Virus record (IMG/VR): IMGVR_UViG_3300045960_000031
Span: 1-45,009 of that record
DNA length: 45,009 nucleotides
From: a virus
Reading direction: 5' to 3' (one strand)
Positions 17,034 to 25,502 of this stretch are shown in pieces. Each line of letters starts with the position of its first letter. Positions within the stretch are counted from its first letter, which is position 1. Under the pieces are notes generated by a model that was not told the origin of the DNA, searched no databases, and saw only the letters and a program-made list of their open reading frames with translations. The translations under genes and the position numbers were made by a program.

Positions 17034-18826
17034 GCCAACTATTTATTTACCCGTCATCCGCAGGAGACGAAACAAACCAAACACCATATCCCACCGTTGC
17101 CAATTATTTAAATATAGATGAAGTAACCCCAGATGACTTTGCGACCTTTAATTATTCCATTAGTGGCTCCTTGCGCGATCTTTATCAAATGCAAAACACG
17201 GGGTTGCCTTCTGATACAATTATTAATTGGATCAGGGTTTACATGCGGATTTTAACCGCCGGTTATGGTACTGCAAAAACAGCCATTAAAAGCGGTGGTG
17301 TTGTTTATGAAGGAAAAACAGAAACAACACCAGGGGTGTGGGAGGAAAAATATACCCATTATACGACCATTGGTGGAAGTGCTATTACTGTTGCTATGCT
17401 CGACAGTATTCAGGCAGGCTGTACTCTTCATGGTCTAAGTAAATCAGAGTTAGTCCATAATACTCGCACTAGAATATTAATAGATTATGGAGAATCGGGA
17501 AGTAGTGCTTATACCCTTTATTTTGGAGAGACCGATTATGACGAACAAAGTAAAGAGATTACTTCTATTGCTTCCGGGTCGTGGGTAGAAAAATCATGGG
17601 ACGTTTCTGATATTGCAGCATCAGATAGAAATGCTGTAAAAAAATTTGGGGTTAAGATCATCAATAGTACTACATCGCCCCAAACAGTATATCTTGATTA
17701 TATCAACGCGCCCTCTACGGGTGATTTACAGAAGATATTCGTATGGGAAAAGATAGATACTACCAGTAATGATTATACCGTACAACTTTACCCTTGGGAA
17801 CCGATATATCTAGAAAGTTATGTTGCCGATACATCGTTAGGCACTGAAGTTTTAACCAACCACAATAGACCCCCCCTTGGTTCGTTTGTTTTTGGGCCTT
17901 CTTTAACCGGGATGTGTTTTATCATTTACAATAATTTTTTGTATTATTGTCTCGAAAAGCAACCCGATTACTGGCCAACCGAATATAACATAGAAGTTTC
18001 TCCTGTCCAATTTCCACTCAAGGCAGGGTGCTTTTATGACGGACAGATTTATGTAGCCTCTACAGAACAAATCTATAACATTTCTGGTACGGGTGCCGAC
18101 AACTTCTCCCCGCCTATCCCGCAATCTGCGCTTACAGGAACAATAAGTCCTTATTGTTTCTTACCAATTCACGGGAAGGGAATATTCCATTTAGGTAATG
18201 ATGGGCTTTATCTCTTTACAGGTAGTGATGACGTGAATGTAACCAATGAGAGATTTCGCCCCATTTTTACTGGAGAAACGGTACTGGATATTCCCGGAAT
18301 AAGCACGACCAACACTGCAAACTCATGGCTGATTTATTTTCAAAGTAAACTCTATTTCGGCTATCCCAAAGACGGCTCGACCTATCCCGATAACATTATC
18401 GTAACCGACCTTTCTACGGGTAAATCGGCGCATTATGACTATGGGCAGACCTTCCGTTGTGTGGGGATAGATTATGAAAATGATAGACTTCTTACAGTTG
18501 ATACGAGTGGCTATGTGTGGGAATTGGAAAATAAGGACACGACAACCGATGATGGAGATGAAATCTCTTTTAAACTACAGACCATGGATTATTCTTCCAC
18601 CCTTCGAAAGTATTTTCCTCGGTGGGCAAGATATGATGTAAACGTAGGAACGGGAGCTACGGCAAGCGGGTTCGTGCTTTTAGACGGTGTTTCTGTTCAG
18701 ACCCACACACTCTCTGGGTCAAGAAATACAAAAAAGAGACTTATTGCTAAAGCTAATGGTGATCGAGTATCTATGAGAATAACGGGTACGGGTCAGGTAG
18801 ATATTTATTCGGTTGAGGTGGAATGA
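17030..18826 (+). CDS. C-terminal part of the gp10-like tail stopper protein, 598 aa
   Basis: The first 150 residues form a separate fibre-type domain (FIYPSSAGDETNQTPYPTV). The second half of a jelly-roll follows (GSWVEKSWDVSDIAASDRNAVKKFGVKI, then TVYLDYINAP), which completes the half left at 15378. The rest (SLGTEVLTNHNRPPLGSFVFGP, LEKQPDYWPTEY, GIFHLGNDGLYLFTG) is the usual C-terminal propeller region of gp10-like stabilisation proteins. Together the two genes give a full stopper. The ATGA overlap couples it to the GNAT gene. Confidence 0.7.
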   Translation: MSQLFIYPSSAGDETNQTPYPTVANYLNIDEVTPDDFATFNYSISGSLRDLYQMQNTGLPSDTIINWIRVYMRILTAGYGTAKTAIKSGGVVYEGKTETTPGVWEEKYTHYTTIGGSAITVAMLDSIQAGCTLHGLSKSELVHNTRTRILIDYGESGSSAYTLYFGETDYDEQSKEITSIASGSWVEKSWDVSDIAASDRNAVKKFGVKIINSTTSPQTVYLDYINAPSTGDLQKIFVWEKIDTTSNDYTVQLYPWEPIYLESYVADTSLGTEVLTNHNRPPLGSFVFGPSLTGMCFIIYNNFLYYCLEKQPDYWPTEYNIEVSPVQFPLKAGCFYDGQIYVASTEQIYNISGTGADNFSPPIPQSALTGTISPYCFLPIHGKGIFHLGNDGLYLFTGSDDVNVTNERFRPIFTGETVLDIPGISTTNTANSWLIYFQSKLYFGYPKDGSTYPDNIIVTDLSTGKSAHYDYGQTFRCVGIDYENDRLLTVDTSGYVWELENKDTTTDDGDEISFKLQTMDYSSTLRKYFPRWARYDVNVGTGATASGFVLLDGVSVQTHTLSGSRNTKKRLIAKANGDRVSMRITGTGQVDIYSVEVE

Positions 18827-19353
18827 AACACAATCTTCAATTGTGGCCCATGATTGAGAAAGATAAAGAATGGACTATCTCAGATGAGGTATGGACTATG
18901 ATTTTTGATATCTTAATGACGAAAGACCGCATAAGACAGACATTCCATGATGGTTGTATAAGAACTTTAGATGACTGGCTGGCTTACTGGAAGAATCCGA
19001 ATATTTATGCAGTATTGGTGATCGATAATAAACGAGTGGTTGGAATTGCCTGGTTGAATAACTTGGCACACGGAACCGCAGAGGCTAATTTTTGTGCTTT
19101 GAATCATTACATACCAGGTGGGGGAGCATTGGTAATTGATTACTGGAACAAGACATTTTACCCATACTTGAAAATATTATTGGTATATACGCCAGAATCT
19201 TATGACATGGTTTTAAGGCTTTGCGATAAGTGGGGATTTAAGTTTGTCGGTCCAATACCTAATTATTTTGATATGTTTTTCAAGGGAATACGGGAGGGGG
19301 CAATGATTTTTTGTTACCAGTTAGGAGAGAAAAATGGGCAAATCTATAGATAA
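18823..19353 (+). CDS. GNAT-like tail-cluster protein, 176 aa
   Basis: ATGA overlap with the stopper. The layout DWLAYWKNPNIYAVLVIDNKRVVGIAWLNN, ANFCALNHYIPGGGALVIDYW, then RLCDKWGFKFVGPIPNYF resembles the DUF2824/P22 gp14-type proteins, which have an acetyltransferase fold and lie beside ejection protein genes. It may be a virion-assembly factor rather than an active enzyme. The stop overlaps the next gene by 20 bases. Confidence 0.6.
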   Translation: MKHNLQLWPMIEKDKEWTISDEVWTMIFDILMTKDRIRQTFHDGCIRTLDDWLAYWKNPNIYAVLVIDNKRVVGIAWLNNLAHGTAEANFCALNHYIPGGGALVIDYWNKTFYPYLKILLVYTPESYDMVLRLCDKWGFKFVGPIPNYFDMFFKGIREGAMIFCYQLGEKNGQIYR

Positions 19354-20119
19354 TCCACAAACAAGTCAAAGTACGGCACTAGCAGATGAGGCGGCACGGC
19401 AATCAAGAGAAATCTATAACCAGACGGCAGGTTTGCGGGGGGCAACCCTGGCAGATTGGAATAAAATACTTGCCGGAGAATTTCCCACTTCATCGAACTT
19501 AATGTTTTCTGGTTTACGAGCTCCCATAGAACAACAATATAATACTGCCAAACAAAACATATTGGCGAACACGCCACGAGGTGGGGGACTAACTAAGGCA
19601 TTGGCAGATGTTGACATTGCGCGTGCCGGTGGATTGTCAGATACATTATCTAATATCTGGCAAAACCAATTAAATCAAGCTACTGGTCAGGCATGGGGTA
19701 GCCCGGCTTTATCAATTCAAGGGTTAGGTCAGTCTGCGGGTACACTTGGCCAATTAGGAGCTTCACAGTTGTCCACAGAATATCAAGCCAAGACTGGTTC
19801 CGCCCCATGTTGTTGGAATTTCCTTGCAGCTCATGGATCAATACCGGAAGAAGTGAGACAATTTCGGGATGAGCACTATCCCAAGGGAGGGATAATTGCC
19901 AAGGGATATAAATTGATGTCTAAATTTGCCGTACCGTTAATGGGAAAATATCGTTGGTTCAAGAATTTTATAGACTGGACTATGGCAAGACCTATCATCA
20001 AATGTATGCAGTGGCATTACAAAAAAAATAGATACGGGTGGGTCTTTATACCCTTTGGCTACTTTTGGGTAGGTCTATGGGCAACATTGGGAACTTTGAA
20101 TGGAAATGAGATTTCCTGA
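19334..20119 (+). CDS. Probable ejection/internal virion protein, 261 aa
   Basis: The N-terminal 150 residues are Ala/Gln/Ser/Gly-rich (SQSTALADEAARQSREIYNQT, LGQSAGTLGQLGASQLSTEY), like podovirus internal or ejection proteins that hold phage DNA. The C-terminal 100 residues differ sharply: APCCWNF, then KGYKLMSKFAVPLMGKYRWFKNFIDWTMARPIIK, basic and aromatic with hydrophobic helices. That could insert into or cross the membrane. A preceding AGGAGAG site supports the start. It overlaps the lipocalin-like gene by 20 bases. A role in ejection is inferred from composition and order. Confidence 0.55.
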   Translation: MGKSIDNPQTSQSTALADEAARQSREIYNQTAGLRGATLADWNKILAGEFPTSSNLMFSGLRAPIEQQYNTAKQNILANTPRGGGLTKALADVDIARAGGLSDTLSNIWQNQLNQATGQAWGSPALSIQGLGQSAGTLGQLGASQLSTEYQAKTGSAPCCWNFLAAHGSIPEEVRQFRDEHYPKGGIIAKGYKLMSKFAVPLMGKYRWFKNFIDWTMARPIIKCMQWHYKKNRYGWVFIPFGYFWVGLWATLGTLNGNEIS

Positions 20120-20915
20120 AGATCATTATCCTCACGGCGACTCTGGGATTGAGTGGTGGTATTTCTGGGGCCGCCTTAACGACGGTCGCTTTCTGCACTT
20201 TTCCCTTTTTAAGACTTCGCTCGGTAGGATGCGACATGAGGTATTTTGCACAATACACTCGTCTATTTTCGATTCACGGATACAGTATTTCGATGTGCAG
20301 GATGATGAGATTGAGGGACTGAACGGCTTTGTACGATATGAGCATCCCTTTTTTATCTGCAAGAACGACCAGATGGAGTTCGAGGCGCGACCTATGTGCG
20401 AGCCTGTGGTGTGGGACATAGAGGGGAGAAATTATTACTCCATCCCCAAGATGCAGATTTGCTTGAAAGAGAATGGCAACTTTGTGCTTGGAGAAGGCTG
20501 GTTCGATCATGATCGTTTTGAGAGAATATGGGACTTGATATCCGGCGGGAATTGGTCTTGGGTAGCCATAAAGCTCTATAACGGCATCAACATTATGGGA
20601 TATCGCCGTAAAAAGGAAATATATACGGAAGTCGAACACAACGGCAAGATTTACAAGGAGGAAATAAAACAATCATACCCTTACCCCTTTGAACTTGATA
20701 GTTTTTACCTGAAAAATTTGCCCATTCCTTTAAGGGTGTATCCCTTAATCAGGGAAAGAATCTTTAGGCCGAAGATCGGCATGAAATACTCTGAGCAACC
20801 CCTGATGATCTGCTGCGACGGAAAAGAGGTCGGGTACGGCATAAGAGAAAAGACCTATGGGGGGCAAAGGGTTGATGAATCAAGACTGACAATATCACCT
20901 TCATTGGAGAATTGA
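20100..20915 (+). CDS. CrtC/AttH lipocalin-like protein, 271 aa
   Basis: The start reads FPEDHYPHGDSGIEWWYFWGRL with EWWYF at residues 18-22, and later GEGWFDHDRF (residues 131-140) and WSWVAIKLYNG. These are the three landmarks of the CrtC/AttH double lipocalin-like family: HxxxxEWWYF, GxxWxDHxx, WxWxxxxLxxG. Known members hydrate carotenoids or act on hydrophobic ligands. Here it sits in the tail region of a phage, which I have not seen described. Several family conserved residues are present, so it may be active or act as a ligand-binding virion protein. Confidence 0.75.
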   Translation: MEMRFPEDHYPHGDSGIEWWYFWGRLNDGRFLHFSLFKTSLGRMRHEVFCTIHSSIFDSRIQYFDVQDDEIEGLNGFVRYEHPFFICKNDQMEFEARPMCEPVVWDIEGRNYYSIPKMQICLKENGNFVLGEGWFDHDRFERIWDLISGGNWSWVAIKLYNGINIMGYRRKKEIYTEVEHNGKIYKEEIKQSYPYPFELDSFYLKNLPIPLRVYPLIRERIFRPKIGMKYSEQPLMICCDGKEVGYGIREKTYGGQRVDESRLTISPSLEN

Positions 20916-20916
20916 A

Positions 20917-21309
20917 ATGAGTGGCTTAAACATACATCAAGGTGGTAGTAATGCGCTTGGTATAGCGTCGTTAATTTATAAACTCTTGCAACCAAATTCA
21001 TTGCCTAATTCATTGCCTAAAAGTGATCTTGATGTTAGTCCTGGGCAAATGGCTACCCCCCAAGGAGCCGTTAGTTTGCCGAGTACGATTGCTAATATGC
21101 TAATAGGCGGAGGGCAAGGTGGTGGAGACATACAACAACCACAACAACAGGTTCAACAACCTAAATCACTTTTGGCCGCTGGTAGTAAAAATTGTCCTGA
21201 TCCCAATGGAGTTCATGGTCCGGGAACACCAATGACTTTAACATCAATGTATGGAATACCAATGTATATGTGTCCTGTTTGTGGGTATAGCGAACGGGCG
21301 GGAGGTTAA
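20917..21309 (+). CDS. Hypothetical protein with Gln/Gly-rich middle and C-terminal zinc site, 130 aa
   Basis: It starts one base after the lipocalin-like stop. The middle is Gly/Gln/Pro-rich (GGGQGGGDIQQPQQQVQQP) and near the C-terminus lies CP (NCPDPN) followed by CPVCGYSE, probably one zinc-binding site. Two 12-base tandem copies near 20996-21019 encode PNSLPNSLP. Low complexity and the site before the ejection gene suggest a small internal virion protein. Confidence 0.5.
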   Translation: MSGLNIHQGGSNALGIASLIYKLLQPNSLPNSLPKSDLDVSPGQMATPQGAVSLPSTIANMLIGGGQGGGDIQQPQQQVQQPKSLLAAGSKNCPDPNGVHGPGTPMTLTSMYGIPMYMCPVCGYSERAGG

Positions 21310-21310
21310 T

Positions 21311-22549
21311 ATGGGAGATTGGGGAGTACCACTAGCTAGTTTGATTGTTCAATCAATACTTGGTTTTAAAGAAAGCGGAAGGCAAAGTGCTTTAAACCAA
21401 GAACAAGTAACCTTGCTCAAAGAGCAGAATCGAAAGACTAAATTATTTAATGATATGTTAGAAATGGGTTTTGGCCAAGTAGATAAACTACCACAAGAAA
21501 TGCAAAATCAGGCTAGGATTGCTATAGGGCAAATGGCCCTGAGTGGTGGTAGACAACAGAACGATACGCAAGGAACGAATATAAGCGGTGGTGGATGGGC
21601 ACCGGGACTGCCGCAACAAATCGCTCAACAACAGGGTGGTATAGGCGGGATACAAGGTGGAGTAAACCCACAACAACAGGGAGGATTGAATCCGCTTATG
21701 ATGCGAGCTGCAATCAAAGGAGGTTTAGATATTGACCCTGGCAATCCCTATACCTTGCGCGGATTAGATGGATCACAGTTTGGTTATAATGGTCCTGTTT
21801 CGGTAACCTTTGATCCGGTTAGCATGAAACCAATACAGATAATGCCTGAATCGGTAACGCCACAGAGAGTAGATGTTGCAACCCCCGGTGGTGGTACTTC
21901 TCCTGCGTTTGTAAATCCCTATGGGCAATCCAATACGCAAATTAAGAGTCCTGGATTGGGGATAAGAACAAAACTTGACATAGCCGATACGCCGATTCCC
22001 GATGCAGATCTGGCAGAGTATGTGCATCCCGATACCCTGGAAACACCCCCCTCTGGTTCCACGCCACGACAACTAGCCGCACTGGGATTTAAAAGATTAA
22101 CTACTAATGCAAGAACAATGGTCGATTCTTTTAAGGGTGTCGCAGCCGTAGCTCAAAGAATACAAGCCCTCATGCAAGAAGTTTATCCGCAACAGGGAGG
22201 TTTAATGGAGAGAATGGCGGGTGGGTTCCAGAGATATGTTGGGGCAAAACTACAGACCTTTCCGCAAGCAACCGAATTAGATTCTCTCATTCGTGGTACT
22301 CTTGCTCCCACGATTAGAGCCTTGGGAGAGAAGGGTACTTTAAATGAAGGCGATACAAAAAGGGCTTTGGCCCTAATGCCAGTTATGACAGATTCCGCCG
22401 ATGTAGCATGGAGAAAAGTAAAACAACTAAATGAACTTTTTGCCACTATTCAAACATCAATGGTGGGTGGGATATATAAATCAAAAACTTCGGGAATCAA
22501 TTTAAAACCAGGGATAAAAAAAGAAGATCCCCTTGGGCTTAGAAAATGA
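21311..22549 (+). CDS. Probable ejection/internal virion protein, 412 aa
   Basis: I chose ATG 21311, directly after GGGAGG at 21300-21305, over an upstream in-frame ATG. The N-terminal 60 residues are helical (LIVQSILGFKESGRQSALNQEQVTLLKEQ), followed by a Gly/Gln-rich linker and a helical C-terminal half (RTMVDSFKGVAAVAQRIQALMQEVYPQQ, DSADVAWRKVKQLNELFATIQ). This long helical, Gly-rich profile fits ejection proteins of podoviruses. The next gene overlaps it (ATGA). Confidence 0.6.
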   Translation: MGDWGVPLASLIVQSILGFKESGRQSALNQEQVTLLKEQNRKTKLFNDMLEMGFGQVDKLPQEMQNQARIAIGQMALSGGRQQNDTQGTNISGGGWAPGLPQQIAQQQGGIGGIQGGVNPQQQGGLNPLMMRAAIKGGLDIDPGNPYTLRGLDGSQFGYNGPVSVTFDPVSMKPIQIMPESVTPQRVDVATPGGGTSPAFVNPYGQSNTQIKSPGLGIRTKLDIADTPIPDADLAEYVHPDTLETPPSGSTPRQLAALGFKRLTTNARTMVDSFKGVAAVAQRIQALMQEVYPQQGGLMERMAGGFQRYVGAKLQTFPQATELDSLIRGTLAPTIRALGEKGTLNEGDTKRALALMPVMTDSADVAWRKVKQLNELFATIQTSMVGGIYKSKTSGINLKPGIKKEDPLGLRK

Positions 22550-24216
22550 ATATTCAGGAATTTAGGCAACAATATCCACAATATAATGATATTTCAGATG
22601 CCGAGTTAGCGAATACTCTGCACAAAAAATATTATTCAGATATGGACCATTCAGAGTTTTCTAAAACATTTTTAGGGGTTACTCCTATGGTCGGTGGAGG
22701 AGATACTGGTGGTAAGGGCGTTACGGGGACTACTCCACAACCTACCTTTAATGTTTTGAGTCTCTTAGTAGGTGGAAGGCCAGTTTACCCTATTGAGAAA
22801 CGGTTACTCTCAGGGCTTTCGGATCAGGACATAACAAAGGAATTGCCAACTATCGGCATGATAGCTGGTGGGGCAGGGGGTACTGCCCTTGGTGGACCCC
22901 CTGGGGGGGTTTTGGGTGCAGGATTGGGGGCTGGCGTAGGTAAATCTGCTCAAATGGGTATAGAACACCTTACTTCGCAACATGAACTCGCCACAGGGCA
23001 ACCTGGCGCAATTTCTGCCCCTTCTGAGACCATACCAAGCGTGGTTTATGACATCGGCAAAGAAATGCTCTATGGTGCTGGTGCGGAGATGGGCGGGGGG
23101 TTAATAGGGAAGGGTGCGGAACTTGCATTTAAGCCAGGTCTCGATCTAGCCAAACGAAAACTTGCCCAGGGTTTACTGGAAAAAGGTATGCCAATTACCC
23201 GTGGGACTATAGGTGAAAAGATAGTTGAAAAGATTCCTCCTGGAAATTTGTTTTTCCAAAAATGGCGCAAGAAATTGAGCGAAATGATACTTCAGTCAAA
23301 TAAACAGTATGCAACCGAAGTATTGGGGCTACCCTCTTTGGCCCTTAAGCCGGGAGCCCAAGAATCCAAAAAGGCGGCCTTTGATAAAATGGTTGAAGCT
23401 GCTGGGGGGAAGGAATCTTTAGTTCCTACCCCTAACCTCAAAGCATTTATTGAGGGAAATCTTGATACTCTTTATTTTACCGGAAACAAGGGTATGCAAA
23501 AAGCCCTTTCTGCTCTCAGGGAAGATCTGGCGAGAACCGGAGAAATACAATTTGGCCAACTCAATAATATCTCATCGAATGTTTGGGGAAAGAACTTTAA
23601 TAAATTAGCCCCGCAAGAAAAAGCTGTTTTAGGATCTCTTAGGGAAGCGGTTGAACTTGATATGAAACACATCCAAGAAACTACGGGGAAACCTGTCTGG
23701 GATGCCTATACAACTGCTATGGAGAAATCGCGTCAGGTTCATCGATTTGCCGATACCGCAGTAGTGGAGGGTATGTTTAAACGAGCAACCGATTATCATA
23801 TTGATAAACAGGAATATATATTTTCGCCAGTAAAATTTCGCAAGATTGTTGATGATATGATGCCACGCTTACAAGTTATTTTTAAAGATAGACCGGAAAT
23901 TCCCAAGGGGATAAATAACTATGCTGATCAGATGATGTTAGCTGCGAGAGATTTACAACGATATGCCGGAACCAAACCAGCCATGGAACAGGCCATTGGG
24001 TGGTTAGGGGTCGGTGGCTTGCCGATTTCAATCAAGGTTCTACCCGGCCTCGCAGTTCCATGGGGTTTTGAAACGGAGATGGCTCATTCTTTAGCTCACC
24101 CTAGGGGTTGGATGAAGAAATGGCTTTTTAGGGAAAGTGCTGGTAACATACCGAAATTGTTAGAGATTGGCATAAAACCCCCATTATTGAAACTACAGCA
24201 AGGAGTTAATCCTTAG
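22546..24216 (+). CDS. Probable large ejection/internal virion protein, 556 aa
   Basis: The N-terminus FRQQYPQYNDISDAELANTLHKKYYSDMDHSEF matches a domain common at the front of phage internal proteins (YPQYNDxSDxELAxxLHxKYYxDM). Residues about 100-135 are Gly/Ala/hydrophobic (IGMIAGGAGGTALGGPPGGV, then GAGLGAGVG), a likely membrane-active segment. The rest is long helices, ending in a basic tail. Ejection proteins of this kind enter the host before the DNA. The last gene of the structural block. Confidence 0.7.
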   Translation: MNIQEFRQQYPQYNDISDAELANTLHKKYYSDMDHSEFSKTFLGVTPMVGGGDTGGKGVTGTTPQPTFNVLSLLVGGRPVYPIEKRLLSGLSDQDITKELPTIGMIAGGAGGTALGGPPGGVLGAGLGAGVGKSAQMGIEHLTSQHELATGQPGAISAPSETIPSVVYDIGKEMLYGAGAEMGGGLIGKGAELAFKPGLDLAKRKLAQGLLEKGMPITRGTIGEKIVEKIPPGNLFFQKWRKKLSEMILQSNKQYATEVLGLPSLALKPGAQESKKAAFDKMVEAAGGKESLVPTPNLKAFIEGNLDTLYFTGNKGMQKALSALREDLARTGEIQFGQLNNISSNVWGKNFNKLAPQEKAVLGSLREAVELDMKHIQETTGKPVWDAYTTAMEKSRQVHRFADTAVVEGMFKRATDYHIDKQEYIFSPVKFRKIVDDMMPRLQVIFKDRPEIPKGINNYADQMMLAARDLQRYAGTKPAMEQAIGWLGVGGLPISIKVLPGLAVPWGFETEMAHSLAHPRGWMKKWLFRESAGNIPKLLEIGIKPPLLKLQQGVNP

Positions 24217-24330
24217 TAATGAGGGTTCCTACGATAGGACCGACAAAAAAGACTAAGAAAATCACTATGCAAATTAAAGTAATCATAATTTTAAACTATA
24301 TATCATTATAGGGAAAAGTCAAGGAGAAAA
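24217..24330. other. 114-base gap after the ejection protein gene
   Basis: An AT-rich gap with no convincing + strand gene. A short + frame at 24219 would give 30 residues but lacks a ribosome binding site. The minus strand has a hydrophobic 26-residue frame (24206-24286) without a ribosome binding site. AAGGAGAAAA at 24321-24330 serves the next gene. Confidence 0.5.
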
Positions 24331-24555
24331 ATGACAGTTGCAGTGATTAAAAGCCACATAGGAAAAGAAGATTGTGAGGTTCAGACTAATACCAATGATG
24401 CAGAAACCTTTACGAGATTAACCAGTACGGGGGCAGAAATAACCCTGACCAAGATTCCCGATATCTGGGGTGGGACGGGTTTGGTCAAGATAGCCGGTAT
24501 AAAGGTTTATGCCGCCGATTCTACGACCACAGTTCTTCATTCTTTTGGAGCTTAA
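24331..24555 (+). CDS. Small virion-like protein, 74 aa
   Basis: Directly behind an AAGGAGAAAA site. The beta-rich 74-residue protein (NTNDAETFTRLTSTGAEITLT, GLVKIAGIKVYAADSTTTVL) is Thr-rich and resembles the 110-residue product at 12281 in composition. It may be a small fibre or decoration protein. No catalytic motif is seen. It shares its stop region with the TTG start of the next gene. Confidence 0.5.
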   Translation: MTVAVIKSHIGKEDCEVQTNTNDAETFTRLTSTGAEITLTKIPDIWGGTGLVKIAGIKVYAADSTTTVLHSFGA

Positions 24556-25077
24556 TTGACTAAATCAGTTTATAGAATATCTTTACCGGCTGCTACGGAA
24601 ATTAACCGTGAGCTGGAAAAAATATCTAATGCTATTATAGAAGTTAATGCATATAGAGATAGTAGCGGAGGAAATATTACTATATTACCGTATGCTTATG
24701 ATTCTATTGGGCAAGGAACATGGGGTTGGGCATTAGAGGCAACTCAATACTTATATGGTGAAATTTGGAATACAAGTTTAGTCGATGGCGATTATATTAT
24801 ATTTAAGGCATTTTTTGCCGTTGGTACTTATACCTGTAAATTATTTTGTAAAAAAAACAGTGCATCAGGGAATGCTGAAATAAAAATTGATAAAAAACAG
24901 GTTGCACTATTTGATTTATATAGTGGTGGTGATTTTAATTATATTGCAACGAAAGCGAGAATTAAAATAAATACAGCAGGTATAAAGTCAATCACTTTCG
25001 GTGTAAAAGGAAAAAATACTGCATCTTCTAATTACGCCGTTACGATGGGGGCCTTGAGTTTTTATAGAACGGCATAA
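24556..25077 (+). CDS. Fibre/receptor-binding-like protein, 173 aa
   Basis: I chose TTG 24556, which directly follows the upstream stop, with GGAG five bases ahead. The C-terminal half (VDGDYIIFKAFFAVGTYTCKLF, EIKIDKKQVALFDLYSGGDF, AGIKSITFGVKGKNTASSNYAVTMGALSFYR) fits the beta-sandwich tip found at the ends of phage tail fibres (GxHxLxxxVxGKNxxSSGY). It may be a host-recognition module and is the best candidate for a receptor-binding protein here. Confidence 0.55.
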   Translation: MTKSVYRISLPAATEINRELEKISNAIIEVNAYRDSSGGNITILPYAYDSIGQGTWGWALEATQYLYGEIWNTSLVDGDYIIFKAFFAVGTYTCKLFCKKNSASGNAEIKIDKKQVALFDLYSGGDFNYIATKARIKINTAGIKSITFGVKGKNTASSNYAVTMGALSFYRTA

Positions 25078-25150
25078 GAGACTTTGGAACATGGAGTGGT
25101 CTGCGGGGATTCAGGGGTAGAAATGAACGCAACGGAAGGGACGGAGAATA

Positions 25151-25435
25151 ATGGGGAAAGGTAAAAACATAATCGAACAACTCTTAGAAGATGAGACCAA
25201 TGGTAACTGTATGACAGTTGATATTAAGATTGATGATTTTGTCAAAATGTCTGCCCCCCAAAGGGATGCTATTATGTTTCATGGAATCCGCAGGTTAAAC
25301 GATCATGGCAGCTTATGGGCACGAAAATGGATAATCAGGGGGGGGATAGCCCTAGTAGTCCTAGCGTTGTTCTTTTTTGACCATCTTGGTATAGGTATGA
25401 TTTCACTCATCAAAAAGTTCATTTTTAATCAATGA
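25151..25435 (+). CDS. Membrane protein, possible holin, 94 aa
   Basis: A GGAGAATA site precedes ATG 25151. One strong transmembrane segment spans about residues 64-81 (GGIALVVLALFFFDHLGIG), after a soluble acidic-to-basic N-terminus and a basic WARKW flank. The C-terminus is KKFIFNQ. A single membrane helix with a cytoplasmic N-domain fits a class III or regulatory holin, but no family is recognised. Its position opens the lysis region. Confidence 0.5.
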   Translation: MGKGKNIIEQLLEDETNGNCMTVDIKIDDFVKMSAPQRDAIMFHGIRRLNDHGSLWARKWIIRGGIALVVLALFFFDHLGIGMISLIKKFIFNQ

Positions 25436-25451
25436 AAATCTTGAAAACGCC

Positions 25452-25479
25452 TTGACCTGTATATTGGATATGGTATTCT
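25452..25479 (+). promoter_or_regulatory. Candidate sigma70 promoter for the lysis region
   Basis: TTGACC (25452-25457) is followed after 16 bases by TATTCT (25474-25479). It lies in a gap of about 65 bases before the lipoprotein gene, and its leader begins with the conserved hairpin element at 25479. It is the only promoter-like sequence recognised between the head genes and the early region. The match is moderate (5 of 6 and 4 of 6). Confidence 0.5.
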
Positions 25480-25502
25480 ATCTCTCTAGGAGGTAGATAG
25501 AA
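25476..25502 (+). promoter_or_regulatory. Hairpin exposing the ribosome binding site
   Basis: TTCTATCT and AGATAGAA pair over eight bases around an 11-base loop that carries AGGAGG, the ribosome binding site of the gene at 25503. The arms are shared with a second copy near 44425 (finding below). Either the hairpin presents the site to ribosomes, or it is the footprint of a regulator. Confidence 0.55.

Noticed and set aside
24206-24286. Minus-strand hydrophobic 26-residue frame in the gap after the ejection protein gene
   Set aside because: It looks like a membrane helix, but has no ribosome binding site and would be the only minus-strand gene. It overlaps the end of the + strand gene.
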